Source: Elusimicrobiota bacterium
GTDB taxonomy: Bacteria; Elusimicrobiota; UBA8919
Direction of reading: 5' to 3'
DNA length: 64,000 nt
NCBI GenBank assembly: GCA_028718185.1
Contig: JAQUMH010000001.1
Coordinates: forward strand, 901,186 to 965,185
Part shown: positions 55,395-64,000 of the stretch, piece by piece
How positions within the stretch are numbered: the stretch's first letter is position 1
Layout: the number at the start of each line of letters is the position of its first letter
The notes under the pieces: model-generated
Databases searched by the model: none
What the model was told of the DNA's origin: nothing
The model's input: the letters and a program-made list of their open reading frames with translations, nothing else
Made by a program: the position numbers and the translations under genes

Positions 55395-56257
55395 TTTTTT
55401 TGCCGCCTTAAACGAGTTCTTATTATTATACCTACCAGATTTAACGACAAAGTAAAAATTATCAGCACGAGCGCCGTCCCGTAAGTTATATTTTTCCCTA
55501 TTCCGGGAATCTGGGTGGAAATTACGTAAAGATGGTAAGGCAACGCCATAGTTTGGTCAAACACAGAAGAAGGCAGTCGCGGCAGATAGAATGCGGCTAC
55601 GGTAAAAAGAATCGGCGCCGTCTCTCCGGTTTTTCTTGCATTACTTAAAACTGTGCCGGTTATTATTCCAGGTAATGCATACGGCAGAACAGCATATCTT
55701 ATAGTCTGCCATTTTGTTGCACCCAAAGACAAACTTACTTCTCTGAACTGTTTTGGAACGCTGTTAAGTGCAGTCTTAGTCGCGGTTATAATCGATGGAA
55801 GTTCCATAATCGCTAAGGTCAGACATCCCGACAAAATCGAAACTCCTAATTTCATATAAATAACAAACAATGAAAGACCGAAAAGCCCGTAGACTATTGA
55901 AGGTACACCGGCAAGATTGACAATACCAAGATTAAGTATCCTTGTAAATTTATTTTCTTTTGCGTATTCCGAAAGATATATTGCGGCTAGAACACCTAGT
56001 GGAAGAGAGAAAATAGTAGCGCCGACCGTTAAATAAAATGTACCGACGATTGCAGGAAAGATTCCACCCGCGCGCATCCCGTTTTTTGGCATTGATGTCA
56101 AAAATTCCCAATTTATGGCGCTGAGCCCGTTTTTTATAACAATAATAATAATAATCACAACCGGAATTATAGTTACAAGTGTCGACAAGAGTAATATTGT
56201 AAAGGCAATTTTTTGGCTTACTTTAGGATTAAACAATCTTATTTTTGCTTTTATCAT
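55388..56257 (-). CDS. pstA: Phosphate ABC transporter permease PstA
   Basis: 289 aa from the ATG at 56257, preceded by GGAG; the open frame extends to 56338 only because a palindromic repeat is read through. Six membrane helices with the ABC permease motif EVSLSLGATKWQTIRYAVLPYALPGIITG and LGVLAAIYLSEYA. Inner-membrane channel with PstC. Confidence 0.93.
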   Translation of the reverse strand: MIKAKIRLFNPKVSQKIAFTILLLSTLVTIIPVVIIIIIVIKNGLSAINWEFLTSMPKNGMRAGGIFPAIVGTFYLTVGATIFSLPLGVLAAIYLSEYAKENKFTRILNLGIVNLAGVPSIVYGLFGLSLFVIYMKLGVSILSGCLTLAIMELPSIITATKTALNSVPKQFREVSLSLGATKWQTIRYAVLPYALPGIITGTVLSNARKTGETAPILFTVAAFYLPRLPSSVFDQTMALPYHLYVISTQIPGIGKNITYGTALVLIIFTLSLNLVGIIIRTRLRRQKKW

Positions 56258-56306
56258 TCTGACTCCAATTTCGCCATTAGAAACTTGTGAAAAATCTTCT
56301 TTGTTG

Positions 56307-56398
56307 GTCATTGCGAGCGACCAATGGGAGCGCGGCAATCTCTTTTACAGATAAGATTGCTTCGTCGTCCCGCTTACTGCGGGACTCCTCGCAATGAC
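56307..56398. repeat. Dispersed palindromic repeat (CATTGCGAG type) between pstC and pstA
   Basis: 92 bp bounded by GTCATTGCGAG and its inverse CTCGCAATGAC, with inner inverted segments GGCAATCT/AGATTGC and CCCGC/GCGGG. Sequences of this kind recur in many unrelated bacterial genomes as intergenic repeats; known here from memory. It pushes pstA and pstC 230 bp apart and adds false codons to the pstA frame. Confidence 0.75.
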
Positions 56399-56463
56399 AC
56401 CTCAGTAGTCTCTCACTAGACAATACCCAAGATACTTTCCCGCACAATTTATTGACAGGCATG

Positions 56464-56486
56464 CCCGCCAACGGTTCAGTGGCGGG
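56464..56486. repeat. CCCGCCA palindromic element at the end of pstC
   Basis: CCCGCCA (56464-56470), 9-nt loop, TGGCGGG (56480-56486), immediately after the pstC stop at 56488. Near-identical to the copy inside the giant protein gene at 37363-37385. Confidence 0.8.
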
Positions 56487-56487
56487 G

Positions 56488-57363
56488 TCATTTTTTTATT
56501 CTGTGTAAAAAGATATCGGCTATAAAGTTTATGATAAATGTAATTATGAATAAAATTATTCCGACAGCATACAAAGCATAGTAATGATTGCTTCCTCTTA
56601 TAGCTTCGCCCATTTCTGCTGCAATAGTTGCCGTAAGTGTCCTGACCGGTTCCAGCAAAGTGTGAGGTATTACAGCGGCATTGCCCGTAATCATCATAAC
56701 CGCCATCGTTTCTCCTATTACTCTGCCTATGCCAAGCATAATTGCCGCAAATATTCCCGGCGCGGCTGCAATTAGAATAACTTTATATATCGCCTGCCAA
56801 TGAGTGGCACCGAGTGCAAGCGCTGCTTCTTTGTAGCGTTTCGGAACCGCAGTTATGGCATCTTCTGCTATAGATACGATTGTCGGCATAGCCATAAATG
56901 CAAGCATTATTGAGCCGGAAAGCGCCGTTAGACCCGTAGGCAAATGAAAAAGATTCTTAACCAAAGGTACCAACGTAACCATACCGACAAAACCTATAAC
57001 TACGCTTGGTATTGCTGCTAAAAGCTCTATACCTGTTTTAAGAATATCTTTCATTTTCGGATTAACTATTTCCGCTATGTAAAACGCACATGCAACACCA
57101 AGAGGAATAGAGATTGCCATAGCTCCCAAAGTAACCATCACTGAACCCATTATTAAAGGAAGTACCCCAAACTGTGAAGGATTGGAAAGCGGATACCAAT
57201 TTCTCCCTAAAATAAATTCTTTCACGCTCTCATACTTAAAAAATGACAGTCCTTCCCTTGCAAGAAAAATAAAAATCAGGATTACGAATATTATAGAAAG
57301 GCTCCCGCATATAACTATGAGCTTTTCAATAAAAAATTCTTTTACTTTTCCAATCTTATTCAT
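56488..57363 (-). CDS. pstC: Phosphate ABC transporter permease PstC
   Basis: 291 aa. Six membrane helices, with the permease EAA-type loop YKEAALALGATHWQAIYKVILIAAAPGIFAAIMLG and LGVACAFYIAEIV. Partner of PstA. Its ATG overlaps the pstS stop by 4 bp. Confidence 0.94.
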   Translation of the reverse strand: MNKIGKVKEFFIEKLIVICGSLSIIFVILIFIFLAREGLSFFKYESVKEFILGRNWYPLSNPSQFGVLPLIMGSVMVTLGAMAISIPLGVACAFYIAEIVNPKMKDILKTGIELLAAIPSVVIGFVGMVTLVPLVKNLFHLPTGLTALSGSIMLAFMAMPTIVSIAEDAITAVPKRYKEAALALGATHWQAIYKVILIAAAPGIFAAIMLGIGRVIGETMAVMMITGNAAVIPHTLLEPVRTLTATIAAEMGEAIRGSNHYYALYAVGIILFIITFIINFIADIFLHRIKK

Positions 57364-58223
57364 TTTTTTACTGTCCCTATCGGGACAAAATCCGTTTTCT
57401 TTACTATTTCTTGGCCCGTTTTTGAAAATACAAAATCTACGAATTTCCTTATAGATTCTTTCGCATCAACTTTCGTGTAAAGAAATAATGGTCTTGAAAT
57501 CGGGTAAATATTTTTTTGAACAGTTTCTATTGAAGGTTCAACATACGCAGACCCTTTATTTTTTGCAACGGCTATAATCTTCTGATTTTTAGAAATATAT
57601 CCCATACCATAATATCCTATGGCATCAGAATTCTGCGAAACCTCATCTGCCACCGCTTGCGAAGACGGTAAAAGCAGACAACTACTTGCAAACTCCTCCG
57701 GACCTTTCGGATTGCCTTTTCTAAGTACATGTTCTTTAAAGAAAACATGTGTACCTGAATTAATCTCTCTGGATAAAAGAACTATATTTGAATCTTTCCC
57801 GTCAACATCTTTCCAGTTTTTTATTTTACCTGTGAATATATCCCTGAGTTGCTCAAGTGTAAGTTTTTTCACAGGATTATTTGGATTTACCACAACAACT
57901 ATGCCGTCGAGCGCCACTGCATATTCTTTGGGTGTTATGCCGTTCTTTACGGCAAGAGCGGTCTCTTCGGCGGTCATTTTTCTGGAAGAGGAAACTATGT
58001 CACAGCTGTTATTGACGAATGCAGAAATCCCCGTGCCGGAACCTCCGCCGGTAACCGAAATATTTTCGCCGGGATTTTCTTTATCAAACTCTTCCGCCCA
58101 CACCTGTACCAGATTGACCATAGTATCAGACCCTTTTACCTGAATACTATTTCCGGAATTTCTTGAGCATCCTGCCATAATTCCAAACAAGCATATCGCG
58201 ACTAAACATAAACATTTTTTCAT
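57360..58223 (-). CDS. pstS: Phosphate-binding lipoprotein PstS
   Basis: 287 aa. Lipobox MAGC with lipidated C19. Phosphate-loop features: KGSDTMVNL near residue 33, VTGGGSGTGISAFVNNSCDI and SREINSGTHVFFKEHV, as in PBP-like PstS proteins. It captures phosphate in the periplasm for PstCA. AAGGAGGC precedes the ATG. It follows the porin gene by 31 bp. Confidence 0.94.
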   Translation of the reverse strand: MKKCLCLVAICLFGIMAGCSRNSGNSIQVKGSDTMVNLVQVWAEEFDKENPGENISVTGGGSGTGISAFVNNSCDIVSSSRKMTAEETALAVKNGITPKEYAVALDGIVVVVNPNNPVKKLTLEQLRDIFTGKIKNWKDVDGKDSNIVLLSREINSGTHVFFKEHVLRKGNPKGPEEFASSCLLLPSSQAVADEVSQNSDAIGYYGMGYISKNQKIIAVAKNKGSAYVEPSIETVQKNIYPISRPLFLYTKVDAKESIRKFVDFVFSKTGQEIVKKTDFVPIGTVKK

Positions 58224-58254
58224 ACTGCCTCCTTATAAATAACTATCCTGGAAC

Positions 58255-59208
58255 TCAAAACTTCACCTGCAGTTGGGTCACAATTAAATCATTTTTTATT
58301 TCGGGTGATTCCATTTTTACTTCATAATCATTTCTTAACAGCAGATTTTTGTCTATTAAATAGTTTATTCCTAATGTCAGCCGTTTGTTTTTTGCTCCAG
58401 GCGTATTTATACTGGCATCATAAATATCATATCTGGCAAGCAGCATCACCTCCGGAATTATGCTGTAACCCACCGTAGTATAATATCCTTCTTTTTTAAC
58501 ATTAGCATCTTTTCCCCACAAATATTCGGCTTTGCACATTATTTTCTGGTATTCGTATTTCAATTCCAGCCCTCTCCTGTTTTTAACCACACTGCTTGTG
58601 CTTATTCTTCCGTCATAAACTGAACCGCCAAAACTTAAACCTTTCACAGGACTGACTACAATCCTTCCAACTATTGTTTTGTAATCGTTTTCATCTGACT
58701 GATTCATTCCGCTGCCATTCAGCACGTCCAGATAACAGTCCGTCTTAACCGCATTCACTATAAAACTTCTATTAAATTCTATTCCAATATCTCGTGTGGG
58801 ATTTACAAGACTGCTCACCACCAATGATTTGTTTATCATTTCCAAGTCTGTATCTGATGTTACGTTTTCCAATGTCAATCTGTATTTATATTGCCCTACT
58901 CTCAATCCAAAATATTTTATGCTTCTTATATCTATATATGCGTCATACAACATCTTGTTGTTGTTTATATCCGTATTCGTTCCTTCTACAGAAAAAGCAA
59001 ATGAAATCTTTGCCGTCATGTCTCCTTTCGCACCGACTCTTACATTAGTAAGCGAAAAACCGTCTTTGGCTCCGGCTGTCTCATCTGCCGTATACCTTGT
59101 GTTTATGTATCCGCTTGGCACAATCTTTGGATATTCTGCTTCACTGTAAACTATTGAACCAGCAAAAAATACCATACTTACCAACGATACGACTTTTAAT
59201 AATTTCAT
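58255..59208 (-). CDS. Phosphate-selective porin (OprO/OprP-like)
   Basis: 317 aa from the ATG at 59208, preceded by GGGAGG. Signal peptide (LLKVVSLVSMVFFAGSIVYS) and a barrel with LRVGQYKYRLTLENVTS, RRGLELKYEYQKIMCKAEYLWG and a final YEVKMESPEIKNDLIVTQLQVKF, the layout of the phosphate-selective porin O/P family. Position as first gene after the Pho box, ahead of pstS, supports phosphate uptake across the outer membrane. Confidence 0.85.
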   Translation of the reverse strand: MKLLKVVSLVSMVFFAGSIVYSEAEYPKIVPSGYINTRYTADETAGAKDGFSLTNVRVGAKGDMTAKISFAFSVEGTNTDINNNKMLYDAYIDIRSIKYFGLRVGQYKYRLTLENVTSDTDLEMINKSLVVSSLVNPTRDIGIEFNRSFIVNAVKTDCYLDVLNGSGMNQSDENDYKTIVGRIVVSPVKGLSFGGSVYDGRISTSSVVKNRRGLELKYEYQKIMCKAEYLWGKDANVKKEGYYTTVGYSIIPEVMLLARYDIYDASINTPGAKNKRLTLGINYLIDKNLLLRNDYEVKMESPEIKNDLIVTQLQVKF

Positions 59209-59231
59209 GTTACCTCCCAAACTATGGTATA

Positions 59232-59286
59232 ATTATAGAAAATCAATATTAAGGTTAAATAAAGAAATTATTAAGATTTTGTTAAG
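59232..59286 (-). promoter_or_regulatory. Four-repeat Pho box and -10 element for the porin-pst operon
   Basis: Minus strand 7-mers CTTAACA (59286-59280), CTTAATA (59275-59269), CTTTATT (59264-59258) and CTTAATA (59253-59247) lie at an exact 11-bp period, the 7+4 spacing of PhoB boxes. TATAAT (59237-59232) follows 9 nt later, so PhoB would replace the -35 element. The porin ATG is at 59208; phoR stops at 59296. Confidence 0.8.
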
Positions 59287-59295
59287 GTGGAAATT

Positions 59296-61056
59296 TCATT
59301 TTGGAAGAACTATTGTGAAGACAGAACCTTTTCCAGGTTGGCTTTCTACAAATACGTTACCTTTATGTAACATTACAAGGTGTTTTACTATTGCAAGTCC
59401 TAGACCTGTACCACCCATTTCCCGTGAACGGGCAGTGTCAACGCGGTAAAATCTTTCAAAAATGCGGGGAAGGTGTTCTTTTGATATGCCTATGCCTGTG
59501 TCAGATATTTCAATTCTTATATTTTCACCTGCAGATAAACATTTAATTTTAATTTCTCCATTTTCACCGGTAAATTTTACAGCATTATCAATAAGGTTAG
59601 AAATTATCTGCCTGAACTTCTCTTCATCAACAGTTATATTTTGTATGTCTGCAGACACTTCTTTTATTATTTTCTGTTTTTTAGATTCCATCTTCGATTT
59701 ATATACAACTAATATACTATTGATAAGTTCTTTAAGATTTACTTTTCCCAAATTCAACTTAAATTCCCTGGACTCTGCCATTGATATTGTAAGGAGGTCG
59801 TTAACGAGGTCTTTTAAACGTGTTGTGTTATCTTGAATTATACTAAGAAATTCCATCGCTTTTTCCCTGTCATTTATCGCACCTTCTTTAAGAGTCTCTA
59901 CAAATCCGATAATTGCAGTAAGCGGTGTTTTAAGCTCATGTGATGCATTAGCGACAAACTCAGTTCGGACTTTTTCAAGTTTTTTAATCTGTGTCATATC
60001 ATGAAAAACACACACAATACCAAAGAGTTTTCTATGATCATAAAATATAGACGATGTATGTATTTCGATATGGTGTTCTTCTGGTAAAAGTATTGTTATA
60101 TCTTTTTTTAAAGATTGTTGTATACCCATAGCAGATTCTATAAAACTGTTTATCTCTTCATTCCCTATCACTTCCCAATAATATTTTCCTGCGACATCTT
60201 CGGACCGGAAGTAGAGCATTTTCGACAATGCCGGATTTATAAGAACTATTTTTTTGCTCTCCTCAACAACTAATACACCTTCAGACATGCTTGATAATAC
60301 TGCTGAAAGCTCATTCTTTTCCTTGATAATCTCACTGATTTTTTTCTGTAGTTCTTCGGACATCACATTAAGACTATTGCCCAACTGAGCAATTTCGCCA
60401 TACGACTTGAAATCAAGTTTCTGGCTAAAATCTCCCTTACTTATTTTTTCTGCAACGGCTCTCATTATTAATATAGGCTTAACAAAAGATTTACCCACTA
60501 CAAGACTGAGCAAAAGTGCAGCAAGAATACCGATAAAAACTGCAACGATTATTATCTTATGTATTCTTTTTATTTTCTTATTGACATTATTCAGGGGCAT
60601 TGACAGACGTATCGCTCCAATAGTCTTTCCGCGAAACCTTAATGGTATAGCCACATACATCATATCTACATTAAGAGTATTACTATACCTTATACTTTTT
60701 CCCGTAACACCGGATAATGCCCTTTCTATTTCCGGCCTGTTTTTATGATTTTCCATCGTTTTTGGATTTGACTCGGAGTCGGCAATCACAAAACCGTCCA
60801 AACCAACTATTGTAATTCTGTCTTTTATTTTTTCTTCCAATCTTTTTACTAAACTCTGTAATTCGGATGTATTTTTGAAAATAGCTACATTTCCCAAAAT
60901 ATCATCAACCAGCACAGCGGATATTTCGAGTTCGTGTGCGATTTCATCCCTGTAATATTCCTTAAACACATAATCTGCAAATACCGCAATTATAGTTGAA
61001 GAAACTACAATGATAAAAACATATGTTACAAAAAGTCTCTTAAAGATTCCTTTCAT
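59296..61056 (-). CDS. phoR: Phosphate-regulon sensor histidine kinase PhoR
   Basis: 586 aa. Two membrane helices (about 8-27 and 168-187) flank a periplasmic sensor domain, then HAMP (188-240), PAS (about 250-355), HisKA with H373 in ANASHELKTPLT, and HATPase with ISNLIDNAVKFTGENG, DTGIGI and GGTGLGLAIVKHL. Phosphorylates PhoB in phosphate limitation. Starts 7 bp after the phoB stop. The full periplasmic domain differs from the short PhoR of E. coli and resembles the Bacillus type. Confidence 0.93.
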   Translation of the reverse strand: MKGIFKRLFVTYVFIIVVSSTIIAVFADYVFKEYYRDEIAHELEISAVLVDDILGNVAIFKNTSELQSLVKRLEEKIKDRITIVGLDGFVIADSESNPKTMENHKNRPEIERALSGVTGKSIRYSNTLNVDMMYVAIPLRFRGKTIGAIRLSMPLNNVNKKIKRIHKIIIVAVFIGILAALLLSLVVGKSFVKPILIMRAVAEKISKGDFSQKLDFKSYGEIAQLGNSLNVMSEELQKKISEIIKEKNELSAVLSSMSEGVLVVEESKKIVLINPALSKMLYFRSEDVAGKYYWEVIGNEEINSFIESAMGIQQSLKKDITILLPEEHHIEIHTSSIFYDHRKLFGIVCVFHDMTQIKKLEKVRTEFVANASHELKTPLTAIIGFVETLKEGAINDREKAMEFLSIIQDNTTRLKDLVNDLLTISMAESREFKLNLGKVNLKELINSILVVYKSKMESKKQKIIKEVSADIQNITVDEEKFRQIISNLIDNAVKFTGENGEIKIKCLSAGENIRIEISDTGIGISKEHLPRIFERFYRVDTARSREMGGTGLGLAIVKHLVMLHKGNVFVESQPGKGSVFTIVLPK

Positions 61057-61063
61057 ATAAATA

Positions 61064-61750
61064 TCAACCTTTGAATTTATATCCTATTCCCCTAATGGTC
61101 TCAATACTACTCCCGTACTTACCAAGCTTTTGTCTTAACCAGGTAATATGGACATCGACAGCTCTGTCAACTACTGCAATCTCATCACCCCAAACATTAT
61201 CTAAGAGTTGTTCTCTGGTAAATGGTTTTCCGCTATTTTCCATAAGAAAGGCGAGCAGTTTGAATTCGATAGAAGTAAGTTTTACCGGAATATTTTTTAC
61301 GGTGGTTTCATATGTAGAGAGATTTACTTTTATATCGCCTTTTTCTAAAACATCTGCATGTCTAGCATCCTGCTTTGCCCTTCTTAAAATCACATTAATA
61401 CGTTCAATAAGAACTTTTATACTAAACGGTTTCGTGATATAGTCATCGGCACCTAATCTCAGCCCTTCTATAATATCTGATTCTTCACCCTTTGCGGTAA
61501 GCATTATAACCGGTATGCTTTGCACTTCCTTATCCTTTTTTATTCTTTTTAGAATTTCAAGACCATTCAATCCCGGCAGCATTATATCAAGTATAATAAG
61601 CTTCAACGACGGCTTTATATCTATAATATCCAGTGCTTCGCCACCTGATTTCGCCGACATAACGCTATAGCCGGCTTTTTCAAGATTATATTTTACAAGT
61701 TCTAAAATATCTTTTTCGTCATCAACCACTAATATTTTTTCTTTTGACAT
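61064..61750 (-). CDS. phoB: Phosphate-regulon response regulator PhoB
   Basis: 228 aa from the ATG at 61750, chosen as the start of the receiver domain (KILVVDDEKDI); the open frame extends to 61798. Phosphoacceptor D55 in IILDIMLPG, switch residues MLTAKG and KPF, then an OmpR-type winged helix (PFTREQLLDNVWGDE, VDVHITWLRQKLG). Activates the Pho box upstream of the porin-pst operon. Confidence 0.93.
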   Translation of the reverse strand: MSKEKILVVDDEKDILELVKYNLEKAGYSVMSAKSGGEALDIIDIKPSLKLIILDIMLPGLNGLEILKRIKKDKEVQSIPVIMLTAKGEESDIIEGLRLGADDYITKPFSIKVLIERINVILRRAKQDARHADVLEKGDIKVNLSTYETTVKNIPVKLTSIEFKLLAFLMENSGKPFTREQLLDNVWGDEIAVVDRAVDVHITWLRQKLGKYGSSIETIRGIGYKFKG

Positions 61751-61861
61751 AGAGATAATTGGTGCTTTTCCAGATTTTGGATGAGGTCGTGTGTCCATGA
61801 GATAGGATTAACGGGATTAAAAATTTATTAGACCAATTTACATCTTATTTTCAAGTACGTT

Positions 61862-62797
61862 TTACTTTGAGAGACCGAATCTGTAACCGACACTTATTCT
61901 GTTTGTCGTATTAAGATAAAGTCCGGGTATATATGCGTAACCGAAATCAATATTTTTCCAGTTGATACCTAAACCGAAATGCAGTTTCGCTTCTTCAACA
62001 TTGAATCTGTAGCCGATATTTAAAGAGACAACCTCATAACCAAACTCAAATCCCAACTCAGGAATTAGTTCTTTATCTTCAATATTATAGGTTGCGCCGA
62101 CTCCGGGAATAATATAATATTTCCCTGATTTATAAAAATAACCGCTTCCTAAATAACCGGATGAGGGAAGCGGATTTTTTTTCTCAATAAACTTTGTTGA
62201 TGAACCGAGATTTTGAACCGCTGCCGAAACTGATAAATTTTCTGTCGGAAGATAAAATACACCGAGGTCTCCGACATAAGCAATTGCTGACTCCCGTTCT
62301 ATGATCTTGCTTGATGCAAATTTCAGCGATGCACCTCCGAACAGACTATCGCTGAATTTATGCCCGTAAGATAACAACCCGAACAAATCCCTCTGTGCAG
62401 AAACATTTGCTGTTTTAAGTTCACCGCCTTCAAGCCAGTTTAATTCCATAATTCCTGCATCATAATATGCAACTCCGCCGGCAATCATACCATTTTTCAA
62501 TGGTTCTCCATAAACTAAACCGCCTAATTTGTCATCGGATAATCCAAGTTCTGAAATAAAAAATATCTCCCGTTGTTGATTAGTCCCCAGAACGGCGGGG
62601 TTATAAAACACACCGGATAAATCACCGCGAACCCCGGTAACTGTTGTCATCGCTTTGAACTTTGCCGACTGCACTTTTTTGAAAATCGACCAGCCGGATT
62701 TTCCGAAATCTGCATAAACCGTATTTACCTGATTTATAAAAAAAACAAGTCCGATAAATTGGGAAACTACCAACAGTTTAAAAATTTTTCTTTTCAT
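61862..62797 (-). CDS. PorV/PorQ-like outer-membrane barrel protein
   Basis: 311 aa. A hydrophobic N-terminus is followed by AKFKAMTTVTGVRGDLSGVFYNPAVLGTNQ, the PorV/UPF0164-type N-terminal motif, and many alternating strands ending SVGYRFGLSK. Second member of this family in the window; like the first it lies directly downstream of a gene for a FlgD-like C-terminal-domain protein. GGAGGGG precedes the ATG. Confidence 0.82.
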   Translation of the reverse strand: MKRKIFKLLVVSQFIGLVFFINQVNTVYADFGKSGWSIFKKVQSAKFKAMTTVTGVRGDLSGVFYNPAVLGTNQQREIFFISELGLSDDKLGGLVYGEPLKNGMIAGGVAYYDAGIMELNWLEGGELKTANVSAQRDLFGLLSYGHKFSDSLFGGASLKFASSKIIERESAIAYVGDLGVFYLPTENLSVSAAVQNLGSSTKFIEKKNPLPSSGYLGSGYFYKSGKYYIIPGVGATYNIEDKELIPELGFEFGYEVVSLNIGYRFNVEEAKLHFGLGINWKNIDFGYAYIPGLYLNTTNRISVGYRFGLSK

Positions 62798-62863
62798 AAC
62801 CCCTCCATGTACTTCTATATCTATTTTTTTATATTTTAATTTTAACTTTTAACTTGACTCTTC

Positions 62864-64000
62864 CTACCTTACTATCGCCATTTTTTTATGGATACTGACA
62901 CCGGGACCTTTGATATGTACAACATATATTCCTGATGCTATATTTTTGGGTATCCATTCAAACCTGCCTTCTGAGAGATTTTCTTTCGTCTCATCGTGGA
63001 CAAGTTCACCGGTTAATGTAAATATCCTGCATTCAAACTTTCCGACTTCCGTTCCTTTGAAATCAACTTTAACCGACTCACCCTTATCGGGATTTACTGC
63101 GCCCCTGCTTTCAGTTCCACCAACAACTTTCACTTCACCGGATTGTGTCACTGTGGAATTTGCTGCTTTTGCGGTATATGTCCCTACAAAATCCCAGTTG
63201 CTGACACTTATTGAAAGCGATGTTGTACTTATTGAAACAGGGCTAAAAGTGTAATCTGTTTTAGACGCTGTCACTGTATAACTTCCTTTAGCTAAGCTTA
63301 AAAACTCATAATAACCGGAACTATTTGTAGTTGTAACCCCTTGACTTGCTCCTGTCAAGTTAATACTTACACCGTTTATCGCCGTTCCGGCTGAATCCTT
63401 CGCATATCCCTTTATGAAATAGGTAACAACATCCGGAACCCACTTCGCATACTTTAAATCAGAGTTTGTAAAATCACGATATGAAATATTCGGATTATCA
63501 TTTGAGTCGAGAGCTATAGAAGTATACCAACCTACATCACCTACTGCGTCTACTGACTCAGTGGTCCATGCAGTACCTGTCCACTTTGCATATTTTAAAC
63601 CAAATAATCCGGCACCACCGCTACGATAATAAGAAATGTGCGGATAATTATTACTATCAACCGCTATGGAAGTATAGAAACCCACCTGCCCTACTGTATC
63701 AACTAAGTCAGTTGTCCATGAAGCGCCATCCCACTTTGAATACCTTAAACCAGGACTTATGTTATCGCTATGAGAAATATGTGGATAATCATTACTGTCA
63801 AGCGATATAGAACTATAGTAACCTCCAACAACAACTGTTGAAGTTGACCATGCAGTACCTGTCCATTTAGCATATTTAAGCTGCCCGTTTGTGCTATGAC
63901 AATACGAAATATGCGGATAATTCTTTGAATCAACAGCTATAGAAGTATATGTGCCCACATCACCATCTGATTCAATTGTTGAAATTACCCATGAAGTACC
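62864..64000 (-). CDS. Secreted repeat protein with FlgD-like C-terminal domain, 5' end outside window
   Basis: The frame runs 14 codons past the apparent GTG start at 63958 to the window edge, so the N-terminus is missing. Visible: at least four ~55-aa repeats (SIAVDSNNYPHISY, LKYAKWTGTAWTT, VDxVGxVG), which look like beta-propeller blades; a carboxypeptidase-regulatory-like domain (IKGYAKDSAGTAINGVSINL); and a C-terminal domain ending IPKNIASGIYVVHIKG and KKMAIVR, akin to those at 11687 and 36630. Confidence 0.85.
   Translation of the reverse strand, partial: GTSWVISTIESDGDVGTYTSIAVDSKNYPHISYCHSTNGQLKYAKWTGTAWSTSTVVVGGYYSSISLDSNDYPHISHSDNISPGLRYSKWDGASWTTDLVDTVGQVGFYTSIAVDSNNYPHISYYRSGGAGLFGLKYAKWTGTAWTTESVDAVGDVGWYTSIALDSNDNPNISYRDFTNSDLKYAKWVPDVVTYFIKGYAKDSAGTAINGVSINLTGASQGVTTTNSSGYYEFLSLAKGSYTVTASKTDYTFSPVSISTTSLSISVSNWDFVGTYTAKAANSTVTQSGEVKVVGGTESRGAVNPDKGESVKVDFKGTEVGKFECRIFTLTGELVHDETKENLSEGRFEWIPKNIASGIYVVHIKGPGVSIHKKMAIVR

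Noticed and set aside
57619-58143. 174-codon plus-strand frame
   Set aside because: Antisense to pstS, whose family motifs and RBS are clear.

Overview
The window reads as chromosomal DNA from a low-GC, diderm (Gram-negative-type) bacterium, probably of a poorly sampled lineage. An outer membrane is indicated by LPS genes (LpxK, heptosyltransferase-type GT9 enzymes, O-antigen ligase, GmhB), a porin, PorV-type barrels and LolA/YajC/SecDF. The modular secreted proteins with FlgD-like C-terminal domains, PorV-like partners and c-di-GMP control resemble Elusimicrobiota/Omnitrophota-type candidate phyla, but no 16S gene or ribosomal protein is present, so that placement is inference. Every convincing gene lies on the minus strand, so operons read from high to low coordinates. 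No tRNA, rRNA or CRISPR array was seen.

Layout by rising coordinate: (1) 1-476, edge-truncated Panacea (antitoxin-type) gene with a near-leaderless consensus promoter, beside a deleted IS21-like remnant. (2) 994-9105, sugar catabolism: GH172/DUF2961 protein, URO-D-like protein, TIM-barrel oxidoreductase-like protein, HAD phosphatase, GH2 beta-mannosidase. (3) 9293-11534, threonine degradation (tdh-kbl). (4) 11687-16034, operon of two PilZ proteins, a Gfo/Idh oxidoreductase and a secreted FN3/TIM-barrel protein. (5) 16307-19733, ECF sigma / anti-sigma / LolA-like / repeat-protein envelope-stress operon with a sigma-E-like promoter. (6) 19860-22169, an STT3-type oligosaccharyltransferase. (7) 22311-35489, a long overlapping LPS operon that includes an O-antigen ligase-GmhB fusion and a split DUF4254 gene. 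(8) 35583-46655, a surface-protein locus headed by a strong promoter and a c-di-GMP-I riboswitch: glycine-rich adhesin-like protein, NHL-type protein, giant NlpC/P60 multidomain protein, then a PorV-like barrel. (9) 47511-50997, yajC-HD-secD-secF. (10) 51213-52934, lipoprotein and outer-membrane protein. (11) 53066-61750, a phosphate regulon: phoB-phoR, a four-repeat Pho box, OprP-like porin, pstS-pstC-pstA, two divergent pstB genes and phoU. (12) 61862-64000, a second FlgD-like-cargo/PorV pair, cut by the right edge.

Most unusual points: the two PstB ATPases carry complementary motif losses that predict an asymmetric heterodimer with one good ATP site; an intact c-di-GMP-I riboswitch heads the giant surface-protein operon; cargo-then-PorV gene pairs occur twice; and short palindromes and 7-12 bp degenerate tandem repeats sit at gene junctions and also inside reading frames (a GT9 C-terminus, a GT4 interdomain region, a PorV signal peptide and the giant surface protein).
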